Below are positions 47,660-60,064 of a DNA stretch of 64,000 nt, piece by piece. A model generated the notes under the pieces. That model had not been told where the DNA came from. It saw only the letters and a list, made by a program, of their open reading frames with translations, and made no database searches. The stretch is from the NCBI GenBank assembly GCA_903813345.2, contig CAIIXF020000005.1, positions 29,455,375 through 29,519,374 of the forward strand, written 5' to 3'. The translations under genes and the position numbers were made by a program. Source of the DNA: Owenia fusiformis. Taxonomy: Eukaryota; Annelida; Polychaeta; Sabellida; Oweniidae. Every line of letters begins with the position of its first letter. The first letter of the stretch is position 1.

Positions 47660-47765
47660 GCATACGATGATGCGAGTTTCGCATATAATGATGCGTATTT
47701 CGCATAGTATAATGCGAGTTTCGAATCATATGGTTCGAGTATCGCATCATATAGTTCGATTTTTC
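47660..47765. repeat. Short tandem repeat, about 26 bp unit
   Basis: GATGCGAGTTTCGCATATAA, GATGCGTATTTCGCATAGTA, AATGCGAGTTTCGAATCATA and GGTTCGAGTATCGCATCATA follow one another. It is translatable on the minus strand but only as a repeat artefact. Confidence 0.7.
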
Positions 47766-47829
47766 CCATACATCATGTAATGTCCAATTTTGATACAAAA
47801 TAAATTCCATATACGGGATCACTCAAGTG

Positions 47830-50800
47830 TTTAAATCGTTTCACTAATGTATTCAATTTTGAACAAAATACTCAATCGGCCGGGCGCCAAAGTAAAAATC
47901 GGAGCAAATGTGACCAAGGCATTAGCAAGCAATGAATTTATATTTGCAAAATAATATATTCTGTACTGTACCTAGTTGAAATGGGGATCTGTGGATACCT
48001 CGGGGTAGACACAATATGTATACCCCTTTCACACCAACTTTATTCTCATTACGTTCCTGAAATGCCGAACTTTTGATGCGTCATTTTACGCCCTGTGATC
48101 GGAGGATACATTTTACTTGAACAGAAGTATTCAAGTTCTCTGAAAGGTATAATTGTTTTCTGTTTATTTTAAAACTCAAATTTTATTTACCCCGGGACTT
48201 TGTTTTGGTTATCGAGATCCATATCTTAGATTATCCTACAGAGGTAGTTTAAAGATGATGTAAGTACGTTTTCTTTGCACATTGCGGAGAATACAAATGT
48301 CTACCCATACTGATCGATTACCGGGAGAACCTTTTCAAAATGGCCATTTAGAGATATAGCAATAATCGGTGTATCTTGGGAAAATATTGTACATTCAAAT
48401 AGATGTGATCTCCGCTTCATGGTATCTAGGGATTTCTAATAATATGATATTAAACTATCAAGATCAAACCAATGATAAGTATTGAGGGACTTGCTGATAC
48501 GGAGAATGGGAAAACTTTAGAATATCGGGTCGGCATCTAAATTAGCCGTACTTTGTCAGATTACTCAAGCCATGACCTTGAAAATTAGTATATTAACAAT
48601 ATCATGTTTTTTAATGTTTAAACTTTGATAGGGTGTAAAAAGGATAATGGAGCATGAAAGTATGGCCCGTTTTTATTCCCACTCGGTATACGTATACACA
48701 GTGAATATACGAATATTCAATATAGTGATATCAATAGGATATCATGTCAAAAAAGAAACGGTATCATGGTAGCCGTTGGAAAAATATATGCGACTGTCGT
48801 TTGCCATATTGGATTTTTACTAGTTCATGATAACAATGTGCATGCTTCAATTTTTTTTCTTATATTTGCAGATATATTTGCAGGGGTTTTTATCCTCAAA
48901 TTATAAATTGTGATGATCACAGTATCTTTTTCTGGTATTTAAAACGGCACGCGTCAACTTAAGCTAATCGCCATCGAATTCTTCAGTAACAGTTATATCC
49001 TGGATTGAAATCTGGGGCGTTTGGGATACTGAACCGTATCCCAACAGTGACGTCATCGTTCACTCAACGCTAAGATGAGAGTGCGTGTAAATGCAGGATA
49101 TTTTTAAGTCACATGGATCAATCAGATTGCAGGGAATTTCACCATCGTGGAATAAGGCGCTGTATCCGATGATTAACGGATTTGTGGTACTTGACTCATA
49201 ATGAGGCTGACAGTAACAATGGCCAATCAGTCGTTTATAAAAAGGATTGAAAACATAAAAGCGCCCCTTTCACTTAGGAATAAAAGATCATATGATTTAC
49301 TTCTTCTCGTTCGTGCAGAGCTATCCGCAGATTAAAAAATATCACTCATAAATCATAGGATATCCTTGATATACTCTATGGATGATATATATTCATAGTT
49401 TTCACTGCACAGTTTCTTATTATTTTCTTAATAGTATTTTCTGAAACACATTATTTTTACGACTGACTGCTCGCGTCAGGTTTCTGTAATTCATATTTAT
49501 TTTTCTAATTATGTCTGTCAATAGGTGTAACAATCAAGTTGTCCAAGTAAATCCTTTCAATGAATAGCTAAACCTCATGCGTACTCTCACCATTCATCAC
49601 CACTTAAAGCCATAAAAGAACCATTTAATAGCAATTTACCGAGCAAAACACATTAAGAGAGGAATTGTCGGTCTTTTACCCAAACAAGCGCAGGGAAATT
49701 CACTGGTATTTATCCTCTTGAGATTTTCTTAAGATTAAGAAAATGTACAGTTATTGACGTCGAACAAGGACGCTGGCAATAATGGAACATTTTAAACTTG
49801 TTAAGTGTTCTTAAATCCTCAAAAGACTGCGATTCGAAACCAGATTCAATTTAAGCTAAAATTGAATCCCTTAGCATCGGTTAACAAATAAATGGTTAAT
49901 GGGTTTAGATCTCATTTTTGTTTCATTCATCATTACCAGGTATCACATGCTGTACTGTATCATTTTATACGACAGACTTCAAACCAGTGATTCACACGTA
50001 AAACAATCAGGAAGGAGACAGCTAAGGAAACAGTTTTGGGAATCGAAAGAGACACCGAACAATTTATTCAAGCCACGTGTCTTTTATATCCAAATAATTT
50101 AGACCCAATACTCTCGATCTATCATGTATGAATACTAGCAACTACGACAACACGTTTACCCATTGTATTCGTTCGTCTTCACTCTTTCAGTTTACAATAA
50201 ATCTCTGATCTCACCGAGCCAATCAGAGTTCGTCGCCGAAATACGGACGACTTTCTATATGGTCATTTCCTCTGACATCACCGCATAGTTAACGGACACA
50301 TATTTAGCATGTGTTCCCTTAACTTCGCTGATTGGTTGAGAAGGGGTCAGCGTGGTAGATTTGAAATGATTTATTACCCGGGTTGTCAAAGGCACCAATC
50401 TTTAGGGCGGGGCTGCTAAACTGTAATATAGTCTATACTAGGCAGATGGTAGTTTATAACTAGACTATGCGCGCAGGGTACCACATGTTTGATGTGGAAG
50501 AAAATATTTCTTCTTCAACGTACAATCAATGATTTTAGAAAAAATTAAGTTCAGGATTTGACTTCTGTATAACTTGATACGCTCTTAAATATTTCTTGCA
50601 TACCATGCTATGATTCTTAATATGCCCGGTCATCTAAGCACGTGTGCTAACATTTTAACACATTTTGTCGTGAGAAGTTTCCATTACAGAAGTTAGACTC
50701 TGGAGCCGGGATATGTTGTCAAATATACGACCCACTCGATTCTGATTGGTAATTGGGATTTTATTATGTGTCATGCTGCCATGTATCATGTTAAACTCCA

Positions 50801-50985
50801 ATTAGAGGTCATAAAAGATACTTCTAAAATTATAGAAACTCATCAGCATCAAAACTGTAATATCATCAGAGGTATTTAGTCTAGTATCACACTTTGTTTT
50901 TCAATGTATGGTAACTGTTTATTTTTCTCTCTTGGTAAAAGTTATATCCTGAGCATTGGTGTATATTCTGAGCTTAGACGTTCTT
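47830..50985. other. Intergenic, no gene found
   Basis: A CTTTCACACCAACTTTATTCT word near 48025 resembles the end of the CACACCAAACTAGTT element. The open frame 49899-50102 has no recognisable family. Confidence 0.4.
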
Positions 50986-50989
50986 ATCT

Positions 50990-51200
50990 GGAAACCACGG
51001 GATTATCAATGAGTAGTACGAAGTCCATGTAAATTTGTGTCATCTTTTACCAATGGGGAAGATCTGAATCGGGAAAATCTAACGAGTCCATGAAAATGCT
51101 TGTCATTATCTGCCAATGGAGAATATCTGAATCAGGAATAAGCAAAAACGGTTAATATGCGTCCTTCTCTGTCAATGGGAAGAACCGAACAAGGGAAATG
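50990..51200 (+). repeat. Degenerate tandem repeat
   Basis: Three to four loose copies of AGTCCATG(T/A)AAAT-TTGTGTCATC-TTTACCAATGGGGAAGATCTGAATC-GGGAAAA occur at roughly 60-70 bp spacing. It may be an older relative of the neighbouring arrays. Confidence 0.5.
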
Positions 51201-51739
51201 TAATCAATGAATGCGTAACCTTCCTAGACTGTTATATACCCAAGACCTGATGATATGCCAATCGTTTGGATTACGGGAAAAGACATCCAAGCTGCAGCAA
51301 TAAAATCAATTGTCAACTTCATGACTGTTTACCATTGGAACTATCTTTTGAAATATGTAGTATGTTGACATTTGGAGACAGGGGATAGATAAAGATCAAA
51401 TATTTACCAACTAGTGAAATATCTACAAAGTCAAGGATTTGCATGCATTATCAACTTGCGTGACGGATAGTAACTCAATACATGCACTATCTGTCAAGCT
51501 AGAGAGCACCTGACAAGCATGTACTGAACTGACCTAGGATATGATATGACGTAGGAAAAATACACGTAAGTCGTTATCAAACCCTTTACACCTTTCTGTT
51601 TTTCAACTAGTAAATTGTGTATCTATATATCTATGTAGTAAAGAATAGATGGCGATTATTTCGCATGATATTGGTCAAGCATGACATAATGTTCTATTTT
51701 TCTTAATAGCTCTTTGTCCATCACACGCCGCTGACTCGG

Positions 51740-52335
51740 GTAGCACGGATTCGTTTAGAAGAAGATCATCGATGTTAATCACCACTTCTGAATTCCAAGG
51801 AAATATCAAAATGTAGCACGAAGTCTTTTAGAAGAAGGTCATCAATGTAAAATCACCACTTCTGAATTCCAAGGGAATCTCAAAAGGTAGCACGAAGTCT
51901 TTTGGAATAATTGAATCAATGTACAATCACCACTTCTGAATTCCAAGGATATATCAAAAGGTAGCACGAAGTCTTTTAGAAGAAGGTCATCAATGTAAAA
52001 TCACCACTTCTGAATTCCAAGGAAATATCAAAATGTAGCACGAAGTCTTTTAGAAGAAGGTCATCAATGTAAAATCACCACTTCTGAATTCCAAGGGAAT
52101 CTCTAAAGGTAACACGAAGTCTTTTGGAAGAATTGAATCAATGTAAAATCACCACTTCTGCATTCCAAGGGAATCTCAATAGGTAGCACGAAGTCTTTTA
52201 GAAAAATGTCATCGATGTAAAATTACCACTACCGAATTCCAAGGATAATCCAAGGGAATCTCAAAAGGAAGCAGAAAGTCATGTCAAGAAGAATGTCATC
52301 AATATAAAATCACCACTTTGAATGCCAAAGGAATC
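51740..52335 (+). repeat. 74 bp satellite array with three-unit higher-order period
   Basis: The word GTAGCACGAAG or a close variant begins at 51740, 51813, 51887, 51961, 52035, 52109 and 52183 (73-74 bp steps), then near 52268. Units 1/4 share CCAAGGAAATATCAAAAT. Units 2/5 share CCAAGGGAATCTC. Units 3/6 share TTTGGAA.AATTGAATCAATG. The array therefore also repeats every 222 bp. Confidence 0.85.
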
Positions 52336-52379
52336 TCAAGAACCCAAGATACTGAATCAATACTGGCTTATCACACATG

Positions 52380-52935
52380 ATCCAAGTTGAGTTGAGCATA
52401 TCAAGGCAAACAACATTGTGGACGACCGGTAGAGGGCTTGTGATCCAACAGAGAGTTAAGATGGTCGTATCAAAGCGAAGAACGATGTGGACGACTGGCT
52501 TATGGGACACGTGGTCCAACGGAGAGTTTAGATGGACGACTAGCTTACAACACGTCGTGGCCTTATGGATCAAGACAAACAACATTGAAGACAAATGGTT
52601 TATGTGGACGACTGACTTTTGACACCCGGTCCAATGGAAAGTTTAGATGAGGATACCAAGACAAACAACAATGTGGACGACTGGCACAGGACACGCGGTC
52701 CAATGGAGAGTTTAGATGAGCATATCAAGACAAACAACATTGAAGACGAATGGTTTATGTGGACGACTGACTTTGGACACCCGGTCCAATTGAAAGTTTA
52801 GATGAGCATATCAAGTCGAACATCATTTTATTTTGTGGACGACCGACATGTGGACCGACATGTGGACCAACGGAGAGTTTAGATGAGGGGTTCAAGAAGA
52901 AAAATAAAGTGGACGTCTGACAAAGGACACTAATG
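52380..52935 (+). repeat. GTGGACGACTG minisatellite array
   Basis: GTGGACGAC(T/C)G recurs at about 52418, 52487, 52532, 52603, 52673, 52759 and 52835. Between copies are GACACCCGGTCCAATGGA, AGAGTTTAGATGAGCATATC and AAGACAAACAACATTGAAGAC. Spacing varies from 45 to 86 bp. It adjoins the 74 bp array, is GC-richer than the surroundings, and the open frames across it arise from the repeat. Confidence 0.8.
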
Positions 52936-52939
52936 GGCA

Positions 52940-54340
52940 TCGGAGGAAATTAAAATTTATCTACTTATCATGATTCTTTTCAAGGAAATTGTCAAAGTGA
53001 TTAATTAATTCTAGTTAACACAATCCAGACAAAGAAACATCATTACTAAGATCCTAGCATTCCTGGGCAGCATTAACAACAGTCACACTGGTCAATACGA
53101 ATTGAATTTTTAGTATATTGTAATTGTATTGGAATGATCAATCGATACAATACAATCGATAATTCCGGAAAATTCAGTTTGGAAATTTCGTGGGAATTCC
53201 TCCTTTTGATCACATGATCTAATGACGTAGCTAGAGCTCCCACATGTTTAATCCATTCGTTAAGCCTTTGTTATGAGCATGTTGTAATATTTATACAGAT
53301 TTCTAGCTACAGTATGTCAGTTTGTCAAGAAATAGTTATTTAGGTAGTTAGTTAATTGATAGTTATGGTATAATCATTTATTTCAATTAGTCCATAGAGA
53401 TATATTATGTAACATTACATAATATCGCCAAATCATTTGTTGATCAACGTACTTGAGTATGAACTTATGTTGCTTTCTGAAAAATGATAACTTAATGGGT
53501 TGTAACATGTGGAACTTGGGCTATCCTGAATTCGAAGTCCAGATGACAATTGTATTTTAACTAATTACTGCCCTGTAACTAGGATAGATATGTTAACAGC
53601 TTTTTGCTCATCCAAGTGACTCCGACAGGTGTGGTAAGTGCTATACATGTAATGTAGATGAACCTTTCTTTCAGAAACCAACTGACATATAGAAAAGGGC
53701 ACATTGGGGCGGATGCTATTATCATATTAATTATTATATCGTAACTCAGACACGTAAACCTTTTAATGTAACACTTACAATGCTCAAGGACTGCACGTTG
53801 ATCCAATTTTAATGACAAAATGATTAAAGAATACACAGTTATAAAAATAGGTTTATGAACCTTACCATGGTAACCAAAGACATTTCCTGTTTTTCCGGTG
53901 AAACTAATAAGTCACGGGTTGTTATGTGTGGGTCGTGTTTCTTTTTAACCACACCTAATGAAATATTTGACGTGGGCATTTTAGAAAAATGCCACGGTGC
54001 AAAGTTTGGTTATATTTCTGATTTCAGCGATACTAAGGTAATTTGTCCGTGTATTAGCCAATGATTTGTAATAAATCATATCAAAGTACACATTATTGTG
54101 ATAGAATCAAATTTCAAAGTCTTGTATTTTCCTCACATGAAAATACAAATTTACATTTTATTATCTTTACTTATTAACAGATATAAACCACAATCGATTA
54201 ATGTATTGTGGAAAGCTTTTAAATAAGTAATTCCGTTGACAATTATGGTAGTATATTAAGTTACATTAAATTTTATACATGTATATCAATTGACTAACTT
54301 TAATTGGTACGTCCGTTTTTGTCATGGGAATATAATGAAA
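52940..54340. other. Intergenic, no gene found
   Basis: Short frames at 53579-53836 (minus) and 53855-54064 (plus) show no family features. Confidence 0.4.
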
Positions 54341-54344
54341 ACAC

Positions 54345-54433
54345 ATTAGGGAGATTTCGCAACTTACTTATAGTATGTTCATTATTACGGGAATAATAAA
54401 AATGCAATTAGTGAGTTGCGCAATCTCTCTATT
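54345..54433. mobile_element. Deleted copy of the palindromic MITE
   Basis: GGGAGATTTCGCAACTTACT at the left and AGTGAGTTGCGCAATCTCTC at the right match the outer arm parts of 45758-46056. The inner arm and centre are missing, leaving about 90 bp. Confidence 0.75.
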
Positions 54434-54439
54434 AGCAAA

Positions 54440-57400
54440 GAATATCTACCCAATTCTCCATTTAGACATATTATTGTAACTAATTGATTCAAAAGGTTTA
54501 AATTCAGATTCTGGTTTTAGACAGTGGATTAGTGTCTTTTTATATTATACTACTCTTGGCGTATGATAACGGTGTTGATCTACAACGATTTTCATTTTGA
54601 GGAACGGAAATAAATTTTGAAATTATGAAAATATTGTGTAACGATCTCCCATTCGTCAAAGGACAACGGCGCTTTCATATTCTCAAGTAGAGGTATGAAG
54701 GTACGAAAAACATCTTCGAATCACAGCTAGATTATTAGTTGCCATGGTAACGACACGTCTGGGTATCATGATTTTATGTTCCTGTATCTTGTGTTTAATA
54801 GCCAAATATTTGCGGGATACGGATACGGCGACCTATCTATGTGCTATATTAGATCAGAGGCAATCTGAAGAACAGCACGAAAAGCCTGTTTTCGAATTTG
54901 GAAAAGTGTAGTGCATTACATGAAACTATTAAGAAAATAATGTTATTTTACTCTTGCAACAGATCATGACCATATGAAAGCCCATTCTCTACAAAATTGA
55001 CTGGTGTGAACAGGGATTTGTTAATGTAAAAGATCGCTATGACGCAAATGCCATGGGATGCCATGTATGTAGTAATGTACATATTCACAAAGATTCAACA
55101 CTAGCAAGAATTGCTGCCTATCTGAATGTGAATGCCTAAAACATCATGTTAAACTCCAATCACACGTTACCGTATCACAAGTTCATAACAAATAAGTATA
55201 GTGACATTAAATTGGCGAGCGAAGAATTCACGTTACCTTTACCTGAGCTATATAAGTTATTAGATTGGATCGTGGTGTCCACACATATTTATCATTAAGG
55301 AGAGTTACTATTCCAAACAAGCCTGGTGTGGTCGAAATGTCAAAACCGAATGCCAACATTCAAGTGCTTTAATTTGTTGAAAACTAAAAAATCTAAGATA
55401 ACAATTTACGAACGTACCGCTATTTACATGAATTTTACAATTGCATTCCGTCTATGACATAGATCCGTAAACATGGACTGTACGTTAATGCACCAAGAGA
55501 TGTACGTGTAATGATTCTCTGTTCATGTTTTTGATGTATGTGATGGTAACTTGATCCCACAGGGATATCTTTTTAAAAGAACAACTTCATATTTTAAAAC
55601 AACCTAAAATAAAAGGGACTAACGGGTAAACCATTTAAAGATGGCGTAAGCGTACCTCAATTTTTTAACCAATTATTATCTGTCTAGTGTCTATTGAAAA
55701 TATTAGAGTACAAACTTAAGATAGCAAAGTCATTTTGATACTTTAAACTGAACTCCAAGACAACACGCTGCTTCTTAAAAAGCACGCGTTTCATTCAGCT
55801 TACATCTTCTAAAAAGGATTTCACAAATGTGCTTGTTATCTTCTAATTACCGTTCCTGGTGAGTTTCTGTTTTCCTCTACTTAATCAAAAACGTAGTTTA
55901 TTTAACTTATCAATTATGTTTATTTATATATTCGATGGGGGTGGGAATGGCATTTAGAACAACAAAACTAAGCCAACGCAAGTTCATGTCTGCAAAATGG
56001 CAAAACACGTACTTAACAAGTTAAACAAAAACAATAACAGAACGGATGTCAAATCAATACTAAAATTGCTCTCAATCATATTTATAGCGAGGCTTAATCA
56101 GGTTACCCCCGGCATTGAAGGTTAACGAAATGGCTGACAAATGTCCATTGAATAAAGCAACTAGCACAGAGACGAGACAATTCCGGATTGACAATATCGT
56201 TTTTCAAATAACCTTTTAGTTAATATAACATTTTCACGAGACATATCGATTCCAATAGATTTGAAGTCATGCGTTTTATAGTATTGAATGACAGGTGGTC
56301 GTAAATAAAGAGCTCTTAGTAAAAGGTTTTTAACATTGGGAATCTTGTTCAAGACTCGGATGATCTACTCAGTTCGAGTATGCAGTTGTCAAGGTTACAT
56401 CGAAAGTGACAGCTAATTTTCGACCCCCGGCCCGGTTTTGTATATGGGTCACATACATAACATCTACATTTATTTTAATGGCTGAATGTGGTACATATTA
56501 TATTAGTGATTGCACATAGATGAGGAGTGATTGTAATAATTATTTTTGGACATATCTAGAAGTCCATTGTCCATCTCATGCCCTCCCTCTCAAGCACTAG
56601 AGAAAGAGAGACTGACAAATCAGAATGTATAAGAACGTCCAGTTCATTTATTGTTAGGAATACAAAATCCTATTTAATTTATTGCTACATGTATAACTTT
56701 GCATTATTACTATATCATCTCACTTATCGCATCATTTGATTTTCTAAGAATAGACTACAAAACCTGTGTATTCCAAGCGATAGTTCAAGCTATGAATCCC
56801 ACAATGTTAGTACCTTGTTTTTCAAAAACAATGAATTCCAAATGTTTTGAGGCCCTGGATTTATCGACGAAAATCTCAAGTAAAACGTCAAATACAATAT
56901 TATATAATTAACTACGTTTGTAATTTCATTACTAATGTAGACTAAACAACTTGAATATAGTTTAATAACTCAAACGATACCAGTGGTAATGCAATTTGTA
57001 TATCATGCTTAAAAATATAAGGCGGACATCTTGGGCTGATAGATTCAACATGGATTCCCCCAATCGTAACACTTTCGAAGATCGGATTATGCATTTTACA
57101 ATCATGATTCAAATAAAAAGTTAAATATAGTTCTTATTTCTTTATTATTAAAAACGTAATGTATTGAGTTAAGAAGTCTGGCACTGCCTCCACGGGACTG
57201 CCTCTTTGTCGTATTTGCTATCGCAAGGGATCGATGGCACTTACAAGACATCGCTAAATCCCATCATTTGTTTTCTAAACGTATATATATATTCAAATCA
57301 TGTCTTCAACTCTTCGAGTTAATTTGGCTTTTTGAGTTTGATTTGCTGTCGATCCCACAGTTTGATACCAGACTTGTTTTCTATTGTATTAGCAACAGTG

Positions 57401-57590
57401 GTTAGAATGATCAGACCGATAACGTTAATAGGACTAGAGTTACTGTCACTAAGTAAGACAACGTCCTCGTCACAAAGTAATAAGTAAACCAACGCCTACC
57501 ATACATTCCAATTTCTGAAATTAGTATCAACTTTTTCATTTAAAAGAGCTACCAAGGTTTCAAATGATCTTTATTTTATTACTATACAAC
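54440..57590. other. Intergenic, no gene found
   Basis: AT-rich with scattered short frames. The frames at 56161-56352 and 56699-56911 lack recognisable motifs or splice context. Confidence 0.4.
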
Positions 57591-57898
57591 ATAGCTGATA
57601 TTATAATATTATTACATGACGCAGAGTGTGAATCATACAGAATATCACGAATTGGTATCAAATGAATGTTGATATCTACAATAAAATAATGTCATTTGAA
57701 ATGATATGATATTGGGTTTACCTCATAATGACAATAAAAAAGCATATTCGTTTATCATATGGATATTCGATACCAGTCGCGTATGATGCTGATAAACGAT
57801 TTTCTGTAAAATATCACATGGACATCCATAATATCAGAAATATCAATCACTGGCTGTTATCGAAAAAATAACTATAAAAACGTTGGATAATATAGGGA

Positions 57899-58512
57899 TT
57901 TCCTATGGTTTTGAAAAAATATCATTTATATCCATGAGTGGATATTGATATCTTCATGAGTGAGCGCAGCGAATGAGTGAAGATATTTGTATCCATGAGT
58001 GGATATAATTGATATTTTTGAAAAACCATGGGATTGTCCGTTTATCCCATGGGAAATCATCATCAGCAAAAAAATTTGAAAAATATAATTTGAGAAAGAA
58101 TTTGAAAATATAATTGAAAGATAGGATATATCGAATATCAGGTGAAGATATATTTGATATGTAGATCAAGATATCATATTTTAGCAAAAAAATCCCCAAA
58201 CCATCGAATATCACTTCTCAAAAAGTAATATTCGATGGTTTCAAAAGTGATATTCGATGGTTTAGATTTTTTCAATAATTTTTGTAAATTTTTTTTCTAA
58301 ATTTTTTTTTTAGATTTTTTCCTTCAAAATTTTTTTTTACCATTTTTTCGCTGGGTTCCCATGGGATAAACGGACAATCCTATGGTTTTTCAAAAATATC
58401 AATTATATCCACTCATGGATATCAATATCTTCACTCATTCGCTGCGCTCACTCGTAAAGATATCAATATCCACTCATGGATATAAATGATATTTTTTCAA
58501 AACCATAGGATA
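57899..58512. mobile_element. Large foldback element, arms of about 155 bp
   Basis: 57899-58054 and 58356-58512 are highly similar inverted copies. Shared words include CCTATGGTTTTGAAAAAATA, ATATCCATGAGTGGATATTG, GTGAGCGCAGCGAATGAGTG and GGATTGTCCGTTTATCCCAT. Each arm also holds its own small palindrome (ATATCCATGAGTGGATAT). The interior contains another hairpin, CCATCGAATATCAC / TAATATTCGATGG, near 58200-58260, and T-rich filler. No coding frame. Confidence 0.85.
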
Positions 58513-58519
58513 TTCCTAT

Positions 58520-58592
58520 AATATCACCTGAAGGAAAAATATCACACGAGGCAAAGCCGATTGTGATATTCTTTCCAAGAGGTGATATTTGA
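58520..58592. repeat. AATATCACCT hairpin adjoining the foldback
   Basis: AATATCACCTGAAGGAAAAA-TATCAC and GTGATATTCTTTCCAAGAGG-TGATATT pair across ACGAGGCAAAGCCGATT. It is similar in style to the larger foldback and just outside its right arm. Confidence 0.7.
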
Positions 58593-58599
58593 TAATATC

Positions 58600-60000
58600 A
58601 CATTCTCCGACATGTAATAATACATTTATCGTGTGAGAACCTATTATCACAACATTTAACACAGACAGACTATACATAATTTCGTAATTCTGAACATCTG
58701 GATATTTTCATTCAATTCACAAAACGTCATAACATAAGATTTTAAATCGTTTACACCATTTTGAACAGCTCCTATGTTATTTTGCGATCTTTGATTTGCA
58801 ACAGTTCAGATGATTGATCGTCTTCATTCACTGTTTTAAACATGTTAAAACGAGAAAGATCTCTACCACATTGGCTGCCTTGATACACCTATTAGCGCTC
58901 ATGAATATTGCTCAATTACAATCTTCATTTTCAGACATTACACTATTATATACTCTTTATGTGTGCATTTACGGGACTTTCAATGTAAACTGATCATGTG
59001 ACGTGATCTTACCAATAATAGTCCATCTTTATTATATAGTTTGAGACGTGATAAACTAAAATAATCAATTATACATTTCCTCCATACGTTTGCTGGAAAG
59101 CGGGAGTTTCATTGAATAATATATCAAAGCCTGTCATTATTTGAATCTTATAATTCGGGATTTTATGATAAACTTGATAATTCTTTTAAATCGCCAAACA
59201 AAGCTTTGATAAGTGATCCAAAGTGGTACTTCCGGTTGTCAAAATTATTGAGGGGAGCGTATTTTTTATCGTTAAAGTGGCATCCAATTTTAGGAATCCA
59301 GCCCTTTGATGTTGATATTCCCAAACAATTATGATTACGTACTTGTCTCGATTGAGCTAATCCTTGATCTCACTTAGGAACATCGTGACCGGATAAATGC
59401 TATTCCGAGCAAACATCGAAAGTTCTGTTTTATAAAATTGATTAGATTGACGCAGTTTAGCATATTAGCTGACTAAGGACAATATCCATTTCGATTTAAT
59501 TTCTTTTGCATAACAACTGAGAGTATTGACACAAGGACGTTTATTAAAATAAAATATGATTATGACATTTTGTTTAAGATAGATAAGCTAGGGGTATCTG
59601 AATAAAAAAAAATACCGATTTATTTTAGACATTTATTATGATGTATGACTAGACATCTGCGTTTTTCCGAAGTAATTAGTGCGCTATCGTGTTCATGGAC
59701 CATACTGTTGAACCAGTGTATTATTTTAATAATTATTCTGGTTATGAGATGGTTATGATGGATCGTGATGTTATTGTCTTTCGAGTCCTGAGCTGGTTGC
59801 TATATATATCAAGCGCTCACATATGCATTTGATGCTCGACTGGACATCGTCGATTTTTGATCAAACGTCCAAAACTGTTTTCAAAATCTGTTTTTGAAAA
59901 TATGTAAAGATATGATTATTATCTTGCCGAAAAGATATAAATCAGATTGAGTACTGTACAGCATGGTGCAGTGCAATGCACATCTATAAGATTTATCAGA
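58600..60000. other. Intergenic, no gene found
   Basis: Nothing recognised beyond short AT-rich frames. Confidence 0.4.
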
Positions 60001-60002
60001 GT

Positions 60003-60060
60003 CAGTACAGTACAGTACAGTACAATACAGTACAGTACAGTACAGTACAGTACAGTGCAG
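60003..60060 (+). repeat. (CAGTA)n pentanucleotide microsatellite
   Basis: About eleven copies with one CAATA variant. The overlapping minus-strand frames rich in LYCTV repeats are artefacts of it. Confidence 0.95.
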
Positions 60061-60064
60061 CCCA

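Noticed and set aside
47616-47822. Repetitive peptide frame (MRNSHH-like units) on minus strand
   Set aside because: Arises from a 26 bp tandem DNA repeat without gene context.
52310-52801. Overlapping frames of 60-94 codons on both strands
   Set aside because: They lie in the GTGGACGACTG minisatellite; openness follows from repeat composition.
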